Shown here piece by piece: positions 17,576 through 25,054 of a DNA stretch of 64,000 bases. The notes beneath the pieces are model-generated. The model did no database searches and was not told the origin of the DNA. It saw nothing but the letters and a program-made list of their open reading frames with translations. Positions within the stretch are counted from its first letter, which is position 1; each line of letters starts with the position of its first letter. The position numbers and the translations under genes are program-made. Origin of the DNA: Vibrio fortis (GTDB taxonomy: Bacteria; Pseudomonadota; Gammaproteobacteria; Enterobacterales; Vibrionaceae); the NCBI RefSeq assembly GCF_024347475.1, contig NZ_AP025488.1, forward strand, positions 682,001-746,000, in the 5' to 3' direction.

Positions 17576-18406
17576 TTAGTCGTAGATCGTTGGGATCGGT
17601 TGACGTTTGTGCTGGGTCGCTTGGTAGATGCTTACTAGACGATCAGAAACCTCTTTAGACACTTCTTTGCCTTCAAGGAAGTCATCAATCTGGTCGTAAG
17701 TTAGGTTAAGTGCATCTTCGTCCGCTTTTTGTGGGTCGAGTTCTTCTAGGTCAGCTGTAGGTACCTTCTTAACCAGAAGCTCTGGTGCGCCTAGTGTCGC
17801 TGCTAGTTCACGAACTTGGCGTTTGCTTAGGCCAAATAGTGGTGCAAGGTCACATGCGCCGTCACCATGCTTAGTGTAGAAACCTGTGATGTTTTCTGCT
17901 GAGTGGTCAGTACCGATGACCAAGCCACCTACATAGCCAGCAATTTCGTATTGAGCAATCATACGAGCACGCGCTTTTACGTTGCCTTTCACAAAGTCAA
18001 TCTTAGCTGAATCTGTTGGGAGTAGACCTGTGCCTTCAAGCGCAACATGAGACGCGGCATGCAGGCCATCTACGCCCGCTTTAATGTTTACTGAAACAGA
18101 TTGAGACGGCTGGATGAAAGAGAGAGCTAGCTGCGCTTCATCTTCGTCTTTTTGCTCACCGTAAGGTAGGCGAACTGCAATAAACTGGTATTCGTTGCTG
18201 TTGCTTGATTCGTTAAGGCTGTCTACTGCTAGCTGAGCGAGACGTCCACATGTTGTCGAGTCAACACCACCGCTGATACCCAGTACAAGCGACTTACATC
18301 CTGATTGTTGTAGTTTGGTTTTGATGAACTCTACGCGACGATCTACTTCAAATTGAGCGTCAATTGATGGGAGAACGCGCATTTCATCACGAATTAACTG
18401 TTCCAT
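17576..18406 (-). CDS. nadE: NH3-dependent NAD+ synthetase
   Basis: 276 residues, the size of the ammonia-dependent enzymes without a glutaminase domain. The PP-loop [11 protein letters not shown] (42-52) binds [28 protein letters not shown] is the deamido-NAD site, and the C-terminal [10 protein letters not shown] is typical. It amidates nicotinate adenine dinucleotide to NAD in the cytoplasm. The ATG has an AAGGAA ribosome site. It is divergent from a nicotinate-nucleotide adenylyltransferase-like gene, which would supply the substrate, so the two may share control from the 107-bp gap. Confidence 0.97.
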   Translation of the reverse strand: MEQLIRDEMRVLPSIDAQFEVDRRVEFIKTKLQQSGCKSLVLGISGGVDSTTCGRLAQLAVDSLNESSNSNEYQFIAVRLPYGEQKDEDEAQLALSFIQPSQSVSVNIKAGVDGLHAASHVALEGTGLLPTDSAKIDFVKGNVKARARMIAQYEIAGYVGGLVIGTDHSAENITGFYTKHGDGACDLAPLFGLSKRQVRELAATLGAPELLVKKVPTADLEELDPQKADEDALNLTYDQIDDFLEGKEVSKEVSDRLVSIYQATQHKRQPIPTIYD

Positions 18407-18513
18407 TCGTATTCCTTTCCTGCAAGCAAATTGAAATCTAGTGTTATCATACCGAAATCAATAGAGATAAAAACCTCTTTACACAGTGAGATAAAAGAAG
18501 GCAGCAACAAGCG

Positions 18514-19035
18514 ATGGAAAAAATAGCGGTTTTTGGTAGTGCATTTAACCCACCAAGTTTAGGGCATAAAAGTGTCATTGAATCTTTGGTGCACTTCGAC
18601 CGAATTTTATTGGTACCGAGCATTGCCCACGCATGGGGGAAAACCATGTTGGACTATGATATTCGATGTCAGCTTGTTGAGGCATTTATCAATGACTTGG
18701 CTATTGAGCAAGTTGAACTATCTTTAGTAGAGCAAAGTTTGTACACCCCAGGTGAGAGCGTCACAACGTACGCGGTATTAGAAAAGCTTCAAGAATCTCA
18801 TCCAATGGCCGATATAACTTTTGTCATCGGGCCGGATAACTTCTTTAAGTTCTCGTCTTTTTATAAGTCAGACGAGATCACTGAGCGTTGGTCTGTGATG
18901 GCTTGCCCAGAAAAAGTAAAGGTTCGTAGCACCGATATCCGCAATGCGATAATAAATGGTGATGACTTTACAAATTTGAGTACAAAGTCAGTTACAAACA
19001 TCTTGCAAGATGGTGGGCTGTATAAGACAATGTAG
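18514..19035 (+). CDS. NadD-like nicotinate-nucleotide adenylyltransferase
   Basis: 173 residues. The nucleotidyltransferase signature is GSAFNPPSLGHKSVIESL (8-25; the SLGH element corresponds to HxGH), and the second motif is VRSTDIRNAI (about 145-154, the ISSTxIR type). FVIGPDNFFKFSSFY is the substrate strand. It is shorter than E. coli NadD (213). The reaction expected is nicotinate mononucleotide plus ATP giving deamido-NAD, feeding the divergent nadE. The genome presumably has a canonical nadD elsewhere, so this may be a paralog with altered specificity. A secreted-protein gene follows by 27 bases. Confidence 0.8.
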   Translation: MEKIAVFGSAFNPPSLGHKSVIESLVHFDRILLVPSIAHAWGKTMLDYDIRCQLVEAFINDLAIEQVELSLVEQSLYTPGESVTTYAVLEKLQESHPMADITFVIGPDNFFKFSSFYKSDEITERWSVMACPEKVKVRSTDIRNAIINGDDFTNLSTKSVTNILQDGGLYKTM

Positions 19036-19062
19036 CCCTTAATCCTAAGAGGTCAGAGCACT

Positions 19063-19548
19063 ATGCTAAAAAGAGCACTCTTAACGACAAGCTTCGTCGT
19101 TACCTTCAGCCTGCACGCGCATGCTGAATGTGATCTATTCAGCCTAGACTCGATCATGTTTGACTCTGATGAGCAGACAACATGCCTCAACTTTTCAGAC
19201 AGCCTTGAATCTTTCAGTCAACGAATGCTGAGCCTGAGTGGTTTCAGCGATGAAACGGAAGCATCTTCAAATGACTACTGGTCTGATTGGGTACTGAAAA
19301 CTAAAGATTCACCTATCATCACCCAAAGTATTAGCTCAAATTATGTTGGTTTGGGTATGTGGTTCCCTGAAGATCTCGAAGACAAAAAGTACGACATGAC
19401 CACAGAAGAGTGGATCCTAAACCATGGCTTGCAGTTGAGTATTGGCTTTGGTGAGAAGTCAGTGGGTGAACCTCGTATGCGTTTCGATTATCGTTGGCAC
19501 GATGCTAGAGAAGCCGACATGATGATGCAGATAGAGTTCCCGTTCTAA
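19063..19548 (+). CDS. Exported protein of unknown function
   Basis: 161 residues with a signal peptide (about 1-21, ending HAHA). The mature part has an acidic, Ser-rich first half with a possible disulfide (Cys23 and Cys46). The second half looks like outer-membrane beta-strands (YVGLGMWFPED, LQLSIGFGEKS, RMRFDYRWHD) and ends MQIEFPF, with a terminal Phe as in barrel proteins. It may be a small barrel or barrel-like periplasmic protein. It lies 27 bases after the NadD-like gene and shares its terminator, so the two are probably cotranscribed, though their functions do not suggest why. Confidence 0.75.
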   Translation: MLKRALLTTSFVVTFSLHAHAECDLFSLDSIMFDSDEQTTCLNFSDSLESFSQRMLSLSGFSDETEASSNDYWSDWVLKTKDSPIITQSISSNYVGLGMWFPEDLEDKKYDMTTEEWILNHGLQLSIGFGEKSVGEPRMRFDYRWHDAREADMMMQIEFPF

Positions 19549-19597
19549 CATAGCGCATCTCAAGCAAGATATAGACTGTAGAAAATCAATCCGAATT

Positions 19598-19635
19598 AAA
19601 AAAGCCGCGACACTCATTGTGTTCGCGGCTTTTTG
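19598..19635. terminator. Bidirectional terminator
   Basis: AAAAAGCCGCGA-CAC (19599-19613) pairs with GTG-TTCGCGGCTTTTT (19619-19635), between convergent genes. Confidence 0.85.
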
Positions 19636-19658
19636 TGGTTCTGGCTGATGATTTCAGT

Positions 19659-20285
19659 TTATAGCGTATCGCCAAACACAAGCATACATAGCTGCTCAAA
19701 TTCTTCGGTTTGACCTGAGAACAACTCATCGATCACTTTCTCTTTCTTCTGGCCAGATTGCATGCGCTTTTTCGCTTCACGCATTACCATCACAAGCGTC
19801 TGTTCTTGAGAAAGTGGCGAGTCTTCAATATTCCAGCTATTGAATCGCTGAGATAATTCGCTTTCACACAGCAGTGGCTTAAAGGTCAACACCTCTTGCT
19901 TAACGACCGCTAGCAGCTCTTTGAAGGTAGGGGATGCGTTGTTGGTGTCTTTGTTTTTAACAGCCAACGTTGCCAGCTTATCGAGCAGCGCTTGAGACAA
20001 TGGCGTTTGGTTAACGTAGCCCGCTTGCTTAGGGAAAGCATCGGTTAGGCGTACTGAAAAGTCGACGCGAGCGATCCGAGTGTTTGGAAAGTAGGTCAGT
20101 GAGGTTAAACAATCAAATGGGATCCAAAGGCTCTGGCCTGGCTCAATTGCGTGTTCCTGTTTACCAATCTTAATCAAAACTAATCCGCTTTCAACGGATA
20201 CAAGGCTATGTTTTACCACTTTTTTTCTAGGAGTGATTTCTAGGTGGGAGTAGTAAGCCGATGTGTATTCGATAGCGAAGTTCAT
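19659..20285 (-). CDS. AraC-type cupin protein with reduced C-terminal domain
   Basis: 208 residues. Residues about 20-95 look like the sensor cupin of AraC regulators (GLVLIKIGKQEHAIEPGQSLWIPFDCL, then RIARVDFSVRL). The C-terminal part (LSQEQTLVMVMREAKKRMQSGQKKEKVIDELF...) resembles the start of an AraC HTH domain. It is too short for two helix-turn-helix units and lacks the GF-S-x-x-YF-x-R-x-FK signature. It may be a single-HTH or DNA-binding-deficient relative. It is divergent from the acyltransferase gene at 20462, its most likely target. Confidence 0.6.
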   Translation of the reverse strand: MNFAIEYTSAYYSHLEITPRKKVVKHSLVSVESGLVLIKIGKQEHAIEPGQSLWIPFDCLTSLTYFPNTRIARVDFSVRLTDAFPKQAGYVNQTPLSQALLDKLATLAVKNKDTNNASPTFKELLAVVKQEVLTFKPLLCESELSQRFNSWNIEDSPLSQEQTLVMVMREAKKRMQSGQKKEKVIDELFSGQTEEFEQLCMLVFGDTL

Positions 20286-20461
20286 AGAAGGTCCTTAGTT
20301 TTGCGGCCGCTAAGATTACCGTTAATTTTAACGTATGCCAACAATAATGCAGGTAAATCCGATGTTTCTGGTCTGACCTTGTCAAAAGTATGGGCTCTGT
20401 AGCTGCGAGAAAGCAAAACAATGCGTAGAATGAGCCAGCTTTTTATTAGATGTAGTGAAAA

Positions 20462-21568
20462 ATGACCTCTCAGACTGATCCATATATTGATATTCGTCCT
20501 TATAACGACGATGAAATTCCTGCTGCACTTGATCGCCTAATTAATGATGAAGAATTCATCAGCGCGATCCTAAACTATCGTTTCTCTAACCACGCAGCTT
20601 GGTTCCAAGCCATTATGAGCCCAATCTTGCGTGTTTATTTGAAAATGAAATGGAGCAAGCTGCAGAGCGTAGAAGCGATTCAGATCGAAGTAAAAAAATA
20701 CCTTCGTGATACGTTAGCTAATACGACTAAAGGTGTGACTTACACTGGGCTTGAGTCGTTAGATCAAAACCAGTCTTACCTTTTTGTCTCTAACCACCGC
20801 GATATCGCCATGGATCCAGCTTTGGTTAACTACGCACTGCATCAGCAAAATCACAATACATGCCGCATTGCGATTGGTGATAACCTGCTTAAGAAACCAT
20901 GTGCGACTGAGCTTATGCGTCTAAACAAGAGCTTTATTGTGAAGCGCTCGCTAAAAGGCCCGCGTGAGATGATGAAAGCGCTTGGTCAACTCTCTTCTTA
21001 TATCAAGCACTCTCTAGATACTGGAAACTCTATCTGGATTGCGCAGAAAGAGGGACGTGCGAAAGATGGCAACGACTTCACTGATCCAGCAATCCTTAAG
21101 ATGTTCCACGTTGAAGGACGTAAACAGAAAGTCGCATTCGCCGAGTATGTAAAATCGCTGAAAATCGTTCCGGTTGCGATCTCTTACGAAAATGACCCAT
21201 GTGATACTGCTAAAGCGCTGGAGCTGTTTGAAAAAGACGTCAATGGTTCATATGAGAAAGGTGAATTTGAAGATATCGAAAGCATCATTCAAGGTATTGT
21301 TGGCAATAAAGGCCATGTACATGTTGGCTTTGGTTCAGTGATTGAACAAGATTTTGAAACACCTGAAGCATTGGCTGAAGAGATTGACCGTCAGATCCAT
21401 GAGAACTATAAGTTGTTCCCAGTTAATCTGCTTGCAGCAGACAAAGAAGACGATAGCATCACTGACGCAGTAAAACGTGAGTTCGAAGAGAAACTGTCAA
21501 GCATTCCTCAAGGTGCTCATCAGTACCTGATTGATAGTTATGCTAACCCGGTAAAGAATGTCGGTTAA
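20462..21568 (+). CDS. PlsC-type glycerolipid acyltransferase
   Basis: 368 residues. The acyltransferase block I motif NHxxxxD is clear (VSNHRDIAMDPAL, His112 to Asp118), with the later block IWIAQKEGRAKDGND (FPEGTRS-like) and a proline block KIVPVAISYEN. It is longer than classic PlsC (245), with an extra N-terminal domain (1-95) rich in charged residues and no clear membrane helix. It would move an acyl chain to a glycerol-3-phosphate or lysophospholipid acceptor at the inner membrane. The exact acceptor is unknown. It is alone in its transcription unit. Confidence 0.85.
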   Translation: MTSQTDPYIDIRPYNDDEIPAALDRLINDEEFISAILNYRFSNHAAWFQAIMSPILRVYLKMKWSKLQSVEAIQIEVKKYLRDTLANTTKGVTYTGLESLDQNQSYLFVSNHRDIAMDPALVNYALHQQNHNTCRIAIGDNLLKKPCATELMRLNKSFIVKRSLKGPREMMKALGQLSSYIKHSLDTGNSIWIAQKEGRAKDGNDFTDPAILKMFHVEGRKQKVAFAEYVKSLKIVPVAISYENDPCDTAKALELFEKDVNGSYEKGEFEDIESIIQGIVGNKGHVHVGFGSVIEQDFETPEALAEEIDRQIHENYKLFPVNLLAADKEDDSITDAVKREFEEKLSSIPQGAHQYLIDSYANPVKNVG

Positions 21569-21617
21569 TTTAGTCTCTTAGTTTAACGACTAGCTTAACG
21601 ACGAACTTGTGAAATAT

Positions 21618-21643
21618 AAAAAGGAGCGTAATGCTCCTTTTTT
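21618..21643 (+). terminator. Rho-independent terminator of the acyltransferase gene
   Basis: AAAAAGGAGC (21618-21627), loop GTAAT, GCTCCTTTTTT (21633-21643). Confidence 0.9.
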
Positions 21644-21681
21644 GATCGCTTTACATAACAATCCGCCATGCCGGAAGCTGT

Positions 21682-22281
21682 TTATCGGGCTACGGCGCCC
21701 CCCAAGTTTAGTGTCGTTGGCCACTTGCTAATAACATTCCCACCAAGATAGATATTGCCATTCACTGTCATCACATCGGGAAACTGCGTAATCGCAGAGC
21801 CACCTATATAGAGGTTACCTTCAACTACGATACCATTTGGTAATTCGGCCAATGGGGTTCGGATTAAGCTCAAGTCGCCTTTTACACGGAATCCATTTGG
21901 CAACTTCTTTAGGGGTGTATCGGTGAAGTTGATAAACCCACCCACCTTGACTCCTTTCGGCCAGTTTTGAATCTGACTACCAAGTAAGTTGGCATAGCCT
22001 TTGATGGAAGTACCCGATGGTACACGACTGAGTGAGCTGTTGGCGGCTTGTAGGCTACCACCGATTTCTAGCCCTTTGGGCAGTCGTTTTATCGAAGTTT
22101 TCTCTATATTTAAATTACCTTTGACGATCAGCCCACTTGGTAACTCTGTATACGGCTTATTGCGTAGATAGAGATTTCCGTAATTGTCGAGATGATTCAA
22201 TATTTGATAGTGATCGAGGGGCAGGGAATAACTATTTGATATGGTGAGTAAGCACGCAAGCAATGTGACAATTCTGAGCAT
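21682..22281 (-). CDS. Secreted leucine-rich solenoid protein
   Basis: 199 residues with a signal peptide (1-19, ...ISNSYS). From about residue 40 to the end it is made of seven or so repeats of about 20-21 residues with the pattern LP-x-G-(I/L)-x-(V/I)-x-G-(N/D/S)-L-x-(I/L)-x-x-(T/S)-x-(I/L), for example ELPSGLIVKGNLNIEKTSIK. Such short leucine-rich or beta-solenoid repeats form extended binding surfaces. No lipobox, anchor or catalytic motif is seen. It probably acts in the periplasm or outside as a binding protein. The partner is unknown. It is divergent from the DUF1496 gene. Confidence 0.75.
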   Translation of the reverse strand: MLRIVTLLACLLTISNSYSLPLDHYQILNHLDNYGNLYLRNKPYTELPSGLIVKGNLNIEKTSIKRLPKGLEIGGSLQAANSSLSRVPSGTSIKGYANLLGSQIQNWPKGVKVGGFINFTDTPLKKLPNGFRVKGDLSLIRTPLAELPNGIVVEGNLYIGGSAITQFPDVMTVNGNIYLGGNVISKWPTTLNLGGAVAR

Positions 22282-22393
22282 AATGGCGATCTTCTAACAG
22301 AGTTGTGCTTACTATATCGGAATTTGCATACGAGCCCAGAAATATTGCCAATAATTGTTAATTTTAGCCAATTAAAAAGAGAGCGAAATATAA

Positions 22394-22684
22394 GTGAAAA
22401 GATTAAATGCAATTAAAGTCATATCTTTGACAGTAATCGCGGGTCTATTTGGGAATAACGCAAACGTTTATGCCGATAATATTATTTCGGTACCAGCGAA
22501 AAAAGCCGTGATTGTTTCACAAAAGAATACGCACCCAAGGGTCTGTTATTATGACGACAAGGCATACAGCTTAGGGGCTGTGTTAGAAATATCTGGTGTT
22601 GTGATTCAGTGTGCTGAGCAGAATGATTTTGAGTCAAATGGCGCACTTTCCTGGAAAACTCTCGAAAAAAAAGACGAGCAATAG
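22394..22684 (+). CDS. DUF1496-family (YnjH-like) exported protein
   Basis: 96 residues from a GTG start at 22394 with GAGAG upstream; no in-frame ATG fits. The signal peptide ends near NVYA-D (27-28). The mature part has the DUF1496 core RVCYYDDKAYSLGAVLEISG then VVIQCAEQNDFESNGALSW, with two conserved Cys likely to form a disulfide. E. coli YnjH has the same domain. Function unknown, periplasmic. The stop codon lies inside the loop of the terminator that follows. Confidence 0.85.
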   Translation: MKRLNAIKVISLTVIAGLFGNNANVYADNIISVPAKKAVIVSQKNTHPRVCYYDDKAYSLGAVLEISGVVIQCAEQNDFESNGALSWKTLEKKDEQ

Positions 22685-22694
22685 GCTCGTCTTT
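22670..22694. terminator. Terminator whose loop carries the stop codon
   Basis: AAAGACGAGC (22670-22679), loop AATAG, GCTCGTCTTT (22685-22694). The loop holds the TAG stop (22682-22684) of the DUF1496 gene. It also faces the 3' end of the minus-strand YfcZ-like gene. Confidence 0.8.
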
Positions 22695-22713
22695 AACAAT
22701 TGAGTAGGGCGCG

Positions 22714-23013
22714 TTATCGAGCGATTGAACGAGTTTTTAGTTCAAAAATAATCTTCTCAGCACTTACTTCGAACTTAAAACGTGTACGTAGTTCGTTGCT
22801 TTCTTCTGTTAGATCCGTTGATTCAAACTCAACGCTGCTTGAAACTTGTTTAGCTAAATCAATGTACTTAGCTAGCTCTGCTTCCATTGCTTCTTTCGAG
22901 TTACCGTAGATTACAACTTCCGCTACATCGTCGCCTTCTTTAATGATGAAACCCATTTCGCCTGCACAACCGCAAGCTTCGCATACATCATTAGTGCCAA
23001 CATCTTGGTTCAT
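22714..23013 (-). CDS. YfcZ/YiiS-family protein
   Basis: 99 residues from ATG 23013, chosen for its AGAGGA ribosome site seven bases upstream; a longer frame to 23055 lacks one. The N-terminal block VCEACGCAGEMGFIIKEGDD with three Cys and the following VAEVVIY are the family hallmark (DUF406). The rest is helical (EAELAKYIDLAKQV) with a final beta pair. YfcZ and YiiS are small cytoplasmic proteins of unknown role in enterics and vibrios. The Cys cluster suggests metal or redox binding, which is unproven. Confidence 0.88.
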   Translation of the reverse strand: MNQDVGTNDVCEACGCAGEMGFIIKEGDDVAEVVIYGNSKEAMEAELAKYIDLAKQVSSSVEFESTDLTEESNELRTRFKFEVSAEKIIFELKTRSIAR

Positions 23014-23132
23014 AAATAATCCTCTTACAAAATCTGCGGTTATTTTACCGAGCAATTTGATCTGTATCTACAAAAATTAAATCCTTTGGCCTATCTTGCA
23101 TTGGTATGCTATGTTGTTTGTTGAGGAAAACA

Positions 23133-23270
23133 ATGAGCATGGCGTTTTATAAATGTGAATATGGGTGTGATCAAGCTCATATTTTTCTGAAAATTAGTGT
23201 CATTAATTTGTCAGAATATCATTCAGTTAGTTGCACCCTGAATGATTTTATAAGAGTATCTATCGCTTGA
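23133..23270 (+). CDS. Candidate 45-residue small protein
   Basis: ATG at 23133 preceded by TTGAGGAAAACA, a good ribosome site seven bases away. The frame encodes MSMAFYKCEYGCDQAHIFLK... and ends in TGA. A hairpin lies over the last third of the frame (23218-23246). It has three Cys and no recognised family. The frame could be chance in AT-rich DNA. Confidence 0.28.
   Translation: MSMAFYKCEYGCDQAHIFLKISVINLSEYHSVSCTLNDFIRVSIA
23218..23250 (+). repeat. Hairpin with T-rich tail upstream of luxT
   Basis: Perfect arms ATCATTCAG (23218-23226) and CTGAATGAT (23238-23246) followed by TTTAT. It may be a weak terminator for a short transcript starting after 23056, or a luxT operator. Confidence 0.4.
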
Positions 23271-23342
23271 TAGGTATTTATATAATGAATTTATTGTTTC
23301 GCATTTCATATTCTAAGCGGTTATTTTAAAACACTGCTTTAG

Positions 23343-23402
23343 AACGGTAAGGTGATTTCCGAAGACGAATTAAACAAAGTGCGCAAAGACGCAACACTGT
23401 AA
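23343..23402 (+). pseudogene. Possible coding remnant before luxT
   Basis: The frame NGKVISEDELNKVRKDATL-stop reads like the C-terminus of a soluble protein. It is preceded by a stop only one codon upstream and by AT-rich non-coding DNA. It may be the tail of a gene lost by deletion. Too short to identify. Confidence 0.2.
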
Positions 23403-23542
23403 AATTGGTCGTACAGAGTATTGTCGTGCTTTTAGGCGTAAATACTTGCGAAAAATCGCCTTACTCACATAATGCTGATAACGATTTTCATTCTGACTTC
23501 ATTTGATGAGTTAGATGGATTTACAAAAAGAAGAGCCTGAAT

Positions 23543-24004
23543 ATGCCAAAGCGTAGTAAAGAAGATACAGAAATCACTATCCAGAAAATCATGGATGCCG
23601 TAGTTGACCAGCTACTAAGACTGGGTTACGACAAAATGTCATACACGACGTTGAGTCAACAAACGGGTGTTTCTCGTACTGGTATTAGCCACCACTTTCC
23701 AAAGAAGACAGATTTTACGGCAGCGCTTGATGGTCGTATCTTCAAAATGTTCATGGAACACATTGATTTTGAAAATGGTCTAGATGCATTTTCTGATAGC
23801 TGGATTAAAGCCCTGGAAGATGCTGAGTTCCTAGCAATCTTACGCCTGCTATTCCACCATATCGTTACTTCAGAAAGCGCACACGAGTTCGCAGCAAACG
23901 GTATTGATCGTCTATACAAACTGACTGAAACTCAGTTTGGTGACACAAGTGGTAAAGAACTAGAATGGTTAATTGGTAAGTCTCTGATTCAAATGAGCAA
24001 ATAA
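23543..24004 (+). CDS. luxT: LuxT/SwrT-type TetR-family regulator
   Basis: 153 residues, the length of Vibrio LuxT. The N-terminus MPKRSKEDTEITIQKIMDAV and the HTH YTTLSQQTGVSRTGISHHFPKKTDF (about 34-58) are those of LuxT/SwrT as I know them. The ligand domain is short for TetR proteins. LuxT in V. harveyi and SwrT in V. parahaemolyticus link quorum sensing to luminescence, siderophore, motility and swarming genes, partly by repressing swrZ. The gene lies next to the hut locus, as it does in V. cholerae. It is monocistronic with a strong terminator and a long upstream region. Confidence 0.85.
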   Translation: MPKRSKEDTEITIQKIMDAVVDQLLRLGYDKMSYTTLSQQTGVSRTGISHHFPKKTDFTAALDGRIFKMFMEHIDFENGLDAFSDSWIKALEDAEFLAILRLLFHHIVTSESAHEFAANGIDRLYKLTETQFGDTSGKELEWLIGKSLIQMSK

Positions 24005-24015
24005 TCCATTGAAAG

Positions 24016-24042
24016 AAAAGCTCCTCATTAGGAGCTTTTTTT
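24016..24042 (+). terminator. Rho-independent terminator of luxT
   Basis: AAAAGCTCCT (24016-24025), loop, AGGAGCTTTT (24030-24039) and further T. Confidence 0.92.
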
Positions 24043-24238
24043 GTGCCTGCTGTTTCATGATCTACAATCCTTTGGCTCTTATGTTTGACCTAAAGACAAT
24101 GAGGTAACCACGTTAAAAGGTAATGAATTTGGCACATCTAATCGTTCGATTTTTTGTGAATCTTTAGCAAGAACACCTATTGTTGATTTGGACAATAGCT
24201 TAAATGGCCGTGAATGGCGTTTTATGCCTTTAGAAACT

Positions 24239-24267
24239 AAAAAGAGCACCATGAGGTGCTCTTTTTG
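24239..24267. terminator. Terminator of the tonB-hut operon
   Basis: AAAAAGAGCACC and GGTGCTCTTTTT around the ATGA loop, just past the hutD stop on the minus strand, with T-runs on both strands. Confidence 0.88.
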
Positions 24268-24271
24268 TTTT

Positions 24272-25054
24272 TTAGCCAGCAGGATGGACTTGAGGGAAGC
24301 TCATCGTTGGGTGTTTTTCGACGATACTTCGATATCCATAGACGTCTTCAATCATCTCAGGCTTTAGTGCCTCCCACGGCGTCCCATCACAGACGAGCTG
24401 TCCATCTTTCAGAACCACTAAACGATCCGAATATTGCGCCGCTAGGTTTAAGTCGTGGAGCACTACAATCACCGCTGCGTTTTGTTCGTCAGCCATCTTA
24501 CGGGCGATTTTTAACGTGTTGTGTTGATGAGCAAGATCAAGAGCTGAGGTTGGCTCATCGAGCATCAATACACATTGATCGCCTGAATGGTGCAGTTGAG
24601 TTAACACGCGAGCTAAATGCACACGCTGTTTCTCACCGCCTGAAAGCGATGGGTACAGACGTTGAGCCAGATGAGAGACATCTGCAGTTTCCATTTTCTC
24701 TTGCGCGATTCTAGTCAGTGCTCGGTTGGGTTCTTGTAGTGGAATGCCACCAAGCTCAACTACTTCGTTCGCGAGGAATGGGAACGTGAGCGTACTGTGC
24801 TGTGGGAGCATGGCTAAATGCTTGGCCAGCGTACTCGGTGACCATAGTGATCTGTCTCGACCAAAGTAATTGATGTGACCTTGGCTTTCAATCTCTTGGC
24901 ATAACGCCTTGAGTAATGTGCTTTTTCCAGCACCATTTGGGCCAAGAAGTGTGGTGACTTTACCTGCTTCGATCTCGATAGAGACATTATCGAGAATAAC
25001 TTTACTGCCAAACTTTACATGAATGTCGCTGGCTTTTAAGGCTGGGGAGTGCAT
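24272..25054 (-). CDS. hutD: Haem ABC importer ATP-binding protein HutD
   Basis: 260 residues from ATG 25054, whose A is also the last base of the hutC TAA, so the two are coupled. A longer frame to 25486 is an out-of-frame read through hutC. Walker A is LLGPNGAGKST (about 35-45), the signature LSGGEKQRVHLARVL, Walker B CVLMLDEPTSALD, and the switch His VVLHDLNLAAQ. This is the FecE/HmuV type that powers FecCD permeases. It hydrolyses ATP to bring haem from the periplasm to the cytoplasm with HutB and HutC. Last gene of the operon. Confidence 0.94.
   Translation of the reverse strand: MHSPALKASDIHVKFGSKVILDNVSIEIEAGKVTTLLGPNGAGKSTLLKALCQEIESQGHINYFGRDRSLWSPSTLAKHLAMLPQHSTLTFPFLANEVVELGGIPLQEPNRALTRIAQEKMETADVSHLAQRLYPSLSGGEKQRVHLARVLTQLHHSGDQCVLMLDEPTSALDLAHQHNTLKIARKMADEQNAAVIVVLHDLNLAAQYSDRLVVLKDGQLVCDGTPWEALKPEMIEDVYGYRSIVEKHPTMSFPQVHPAG

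Noticed and set aside
23166..23181. CRP-like site TGTGA-N6-TCATA
   Set aside because: One mismatch, inside a possible small ORF, not positioned near a known promoter; too common by chance in AT-rich DNA.
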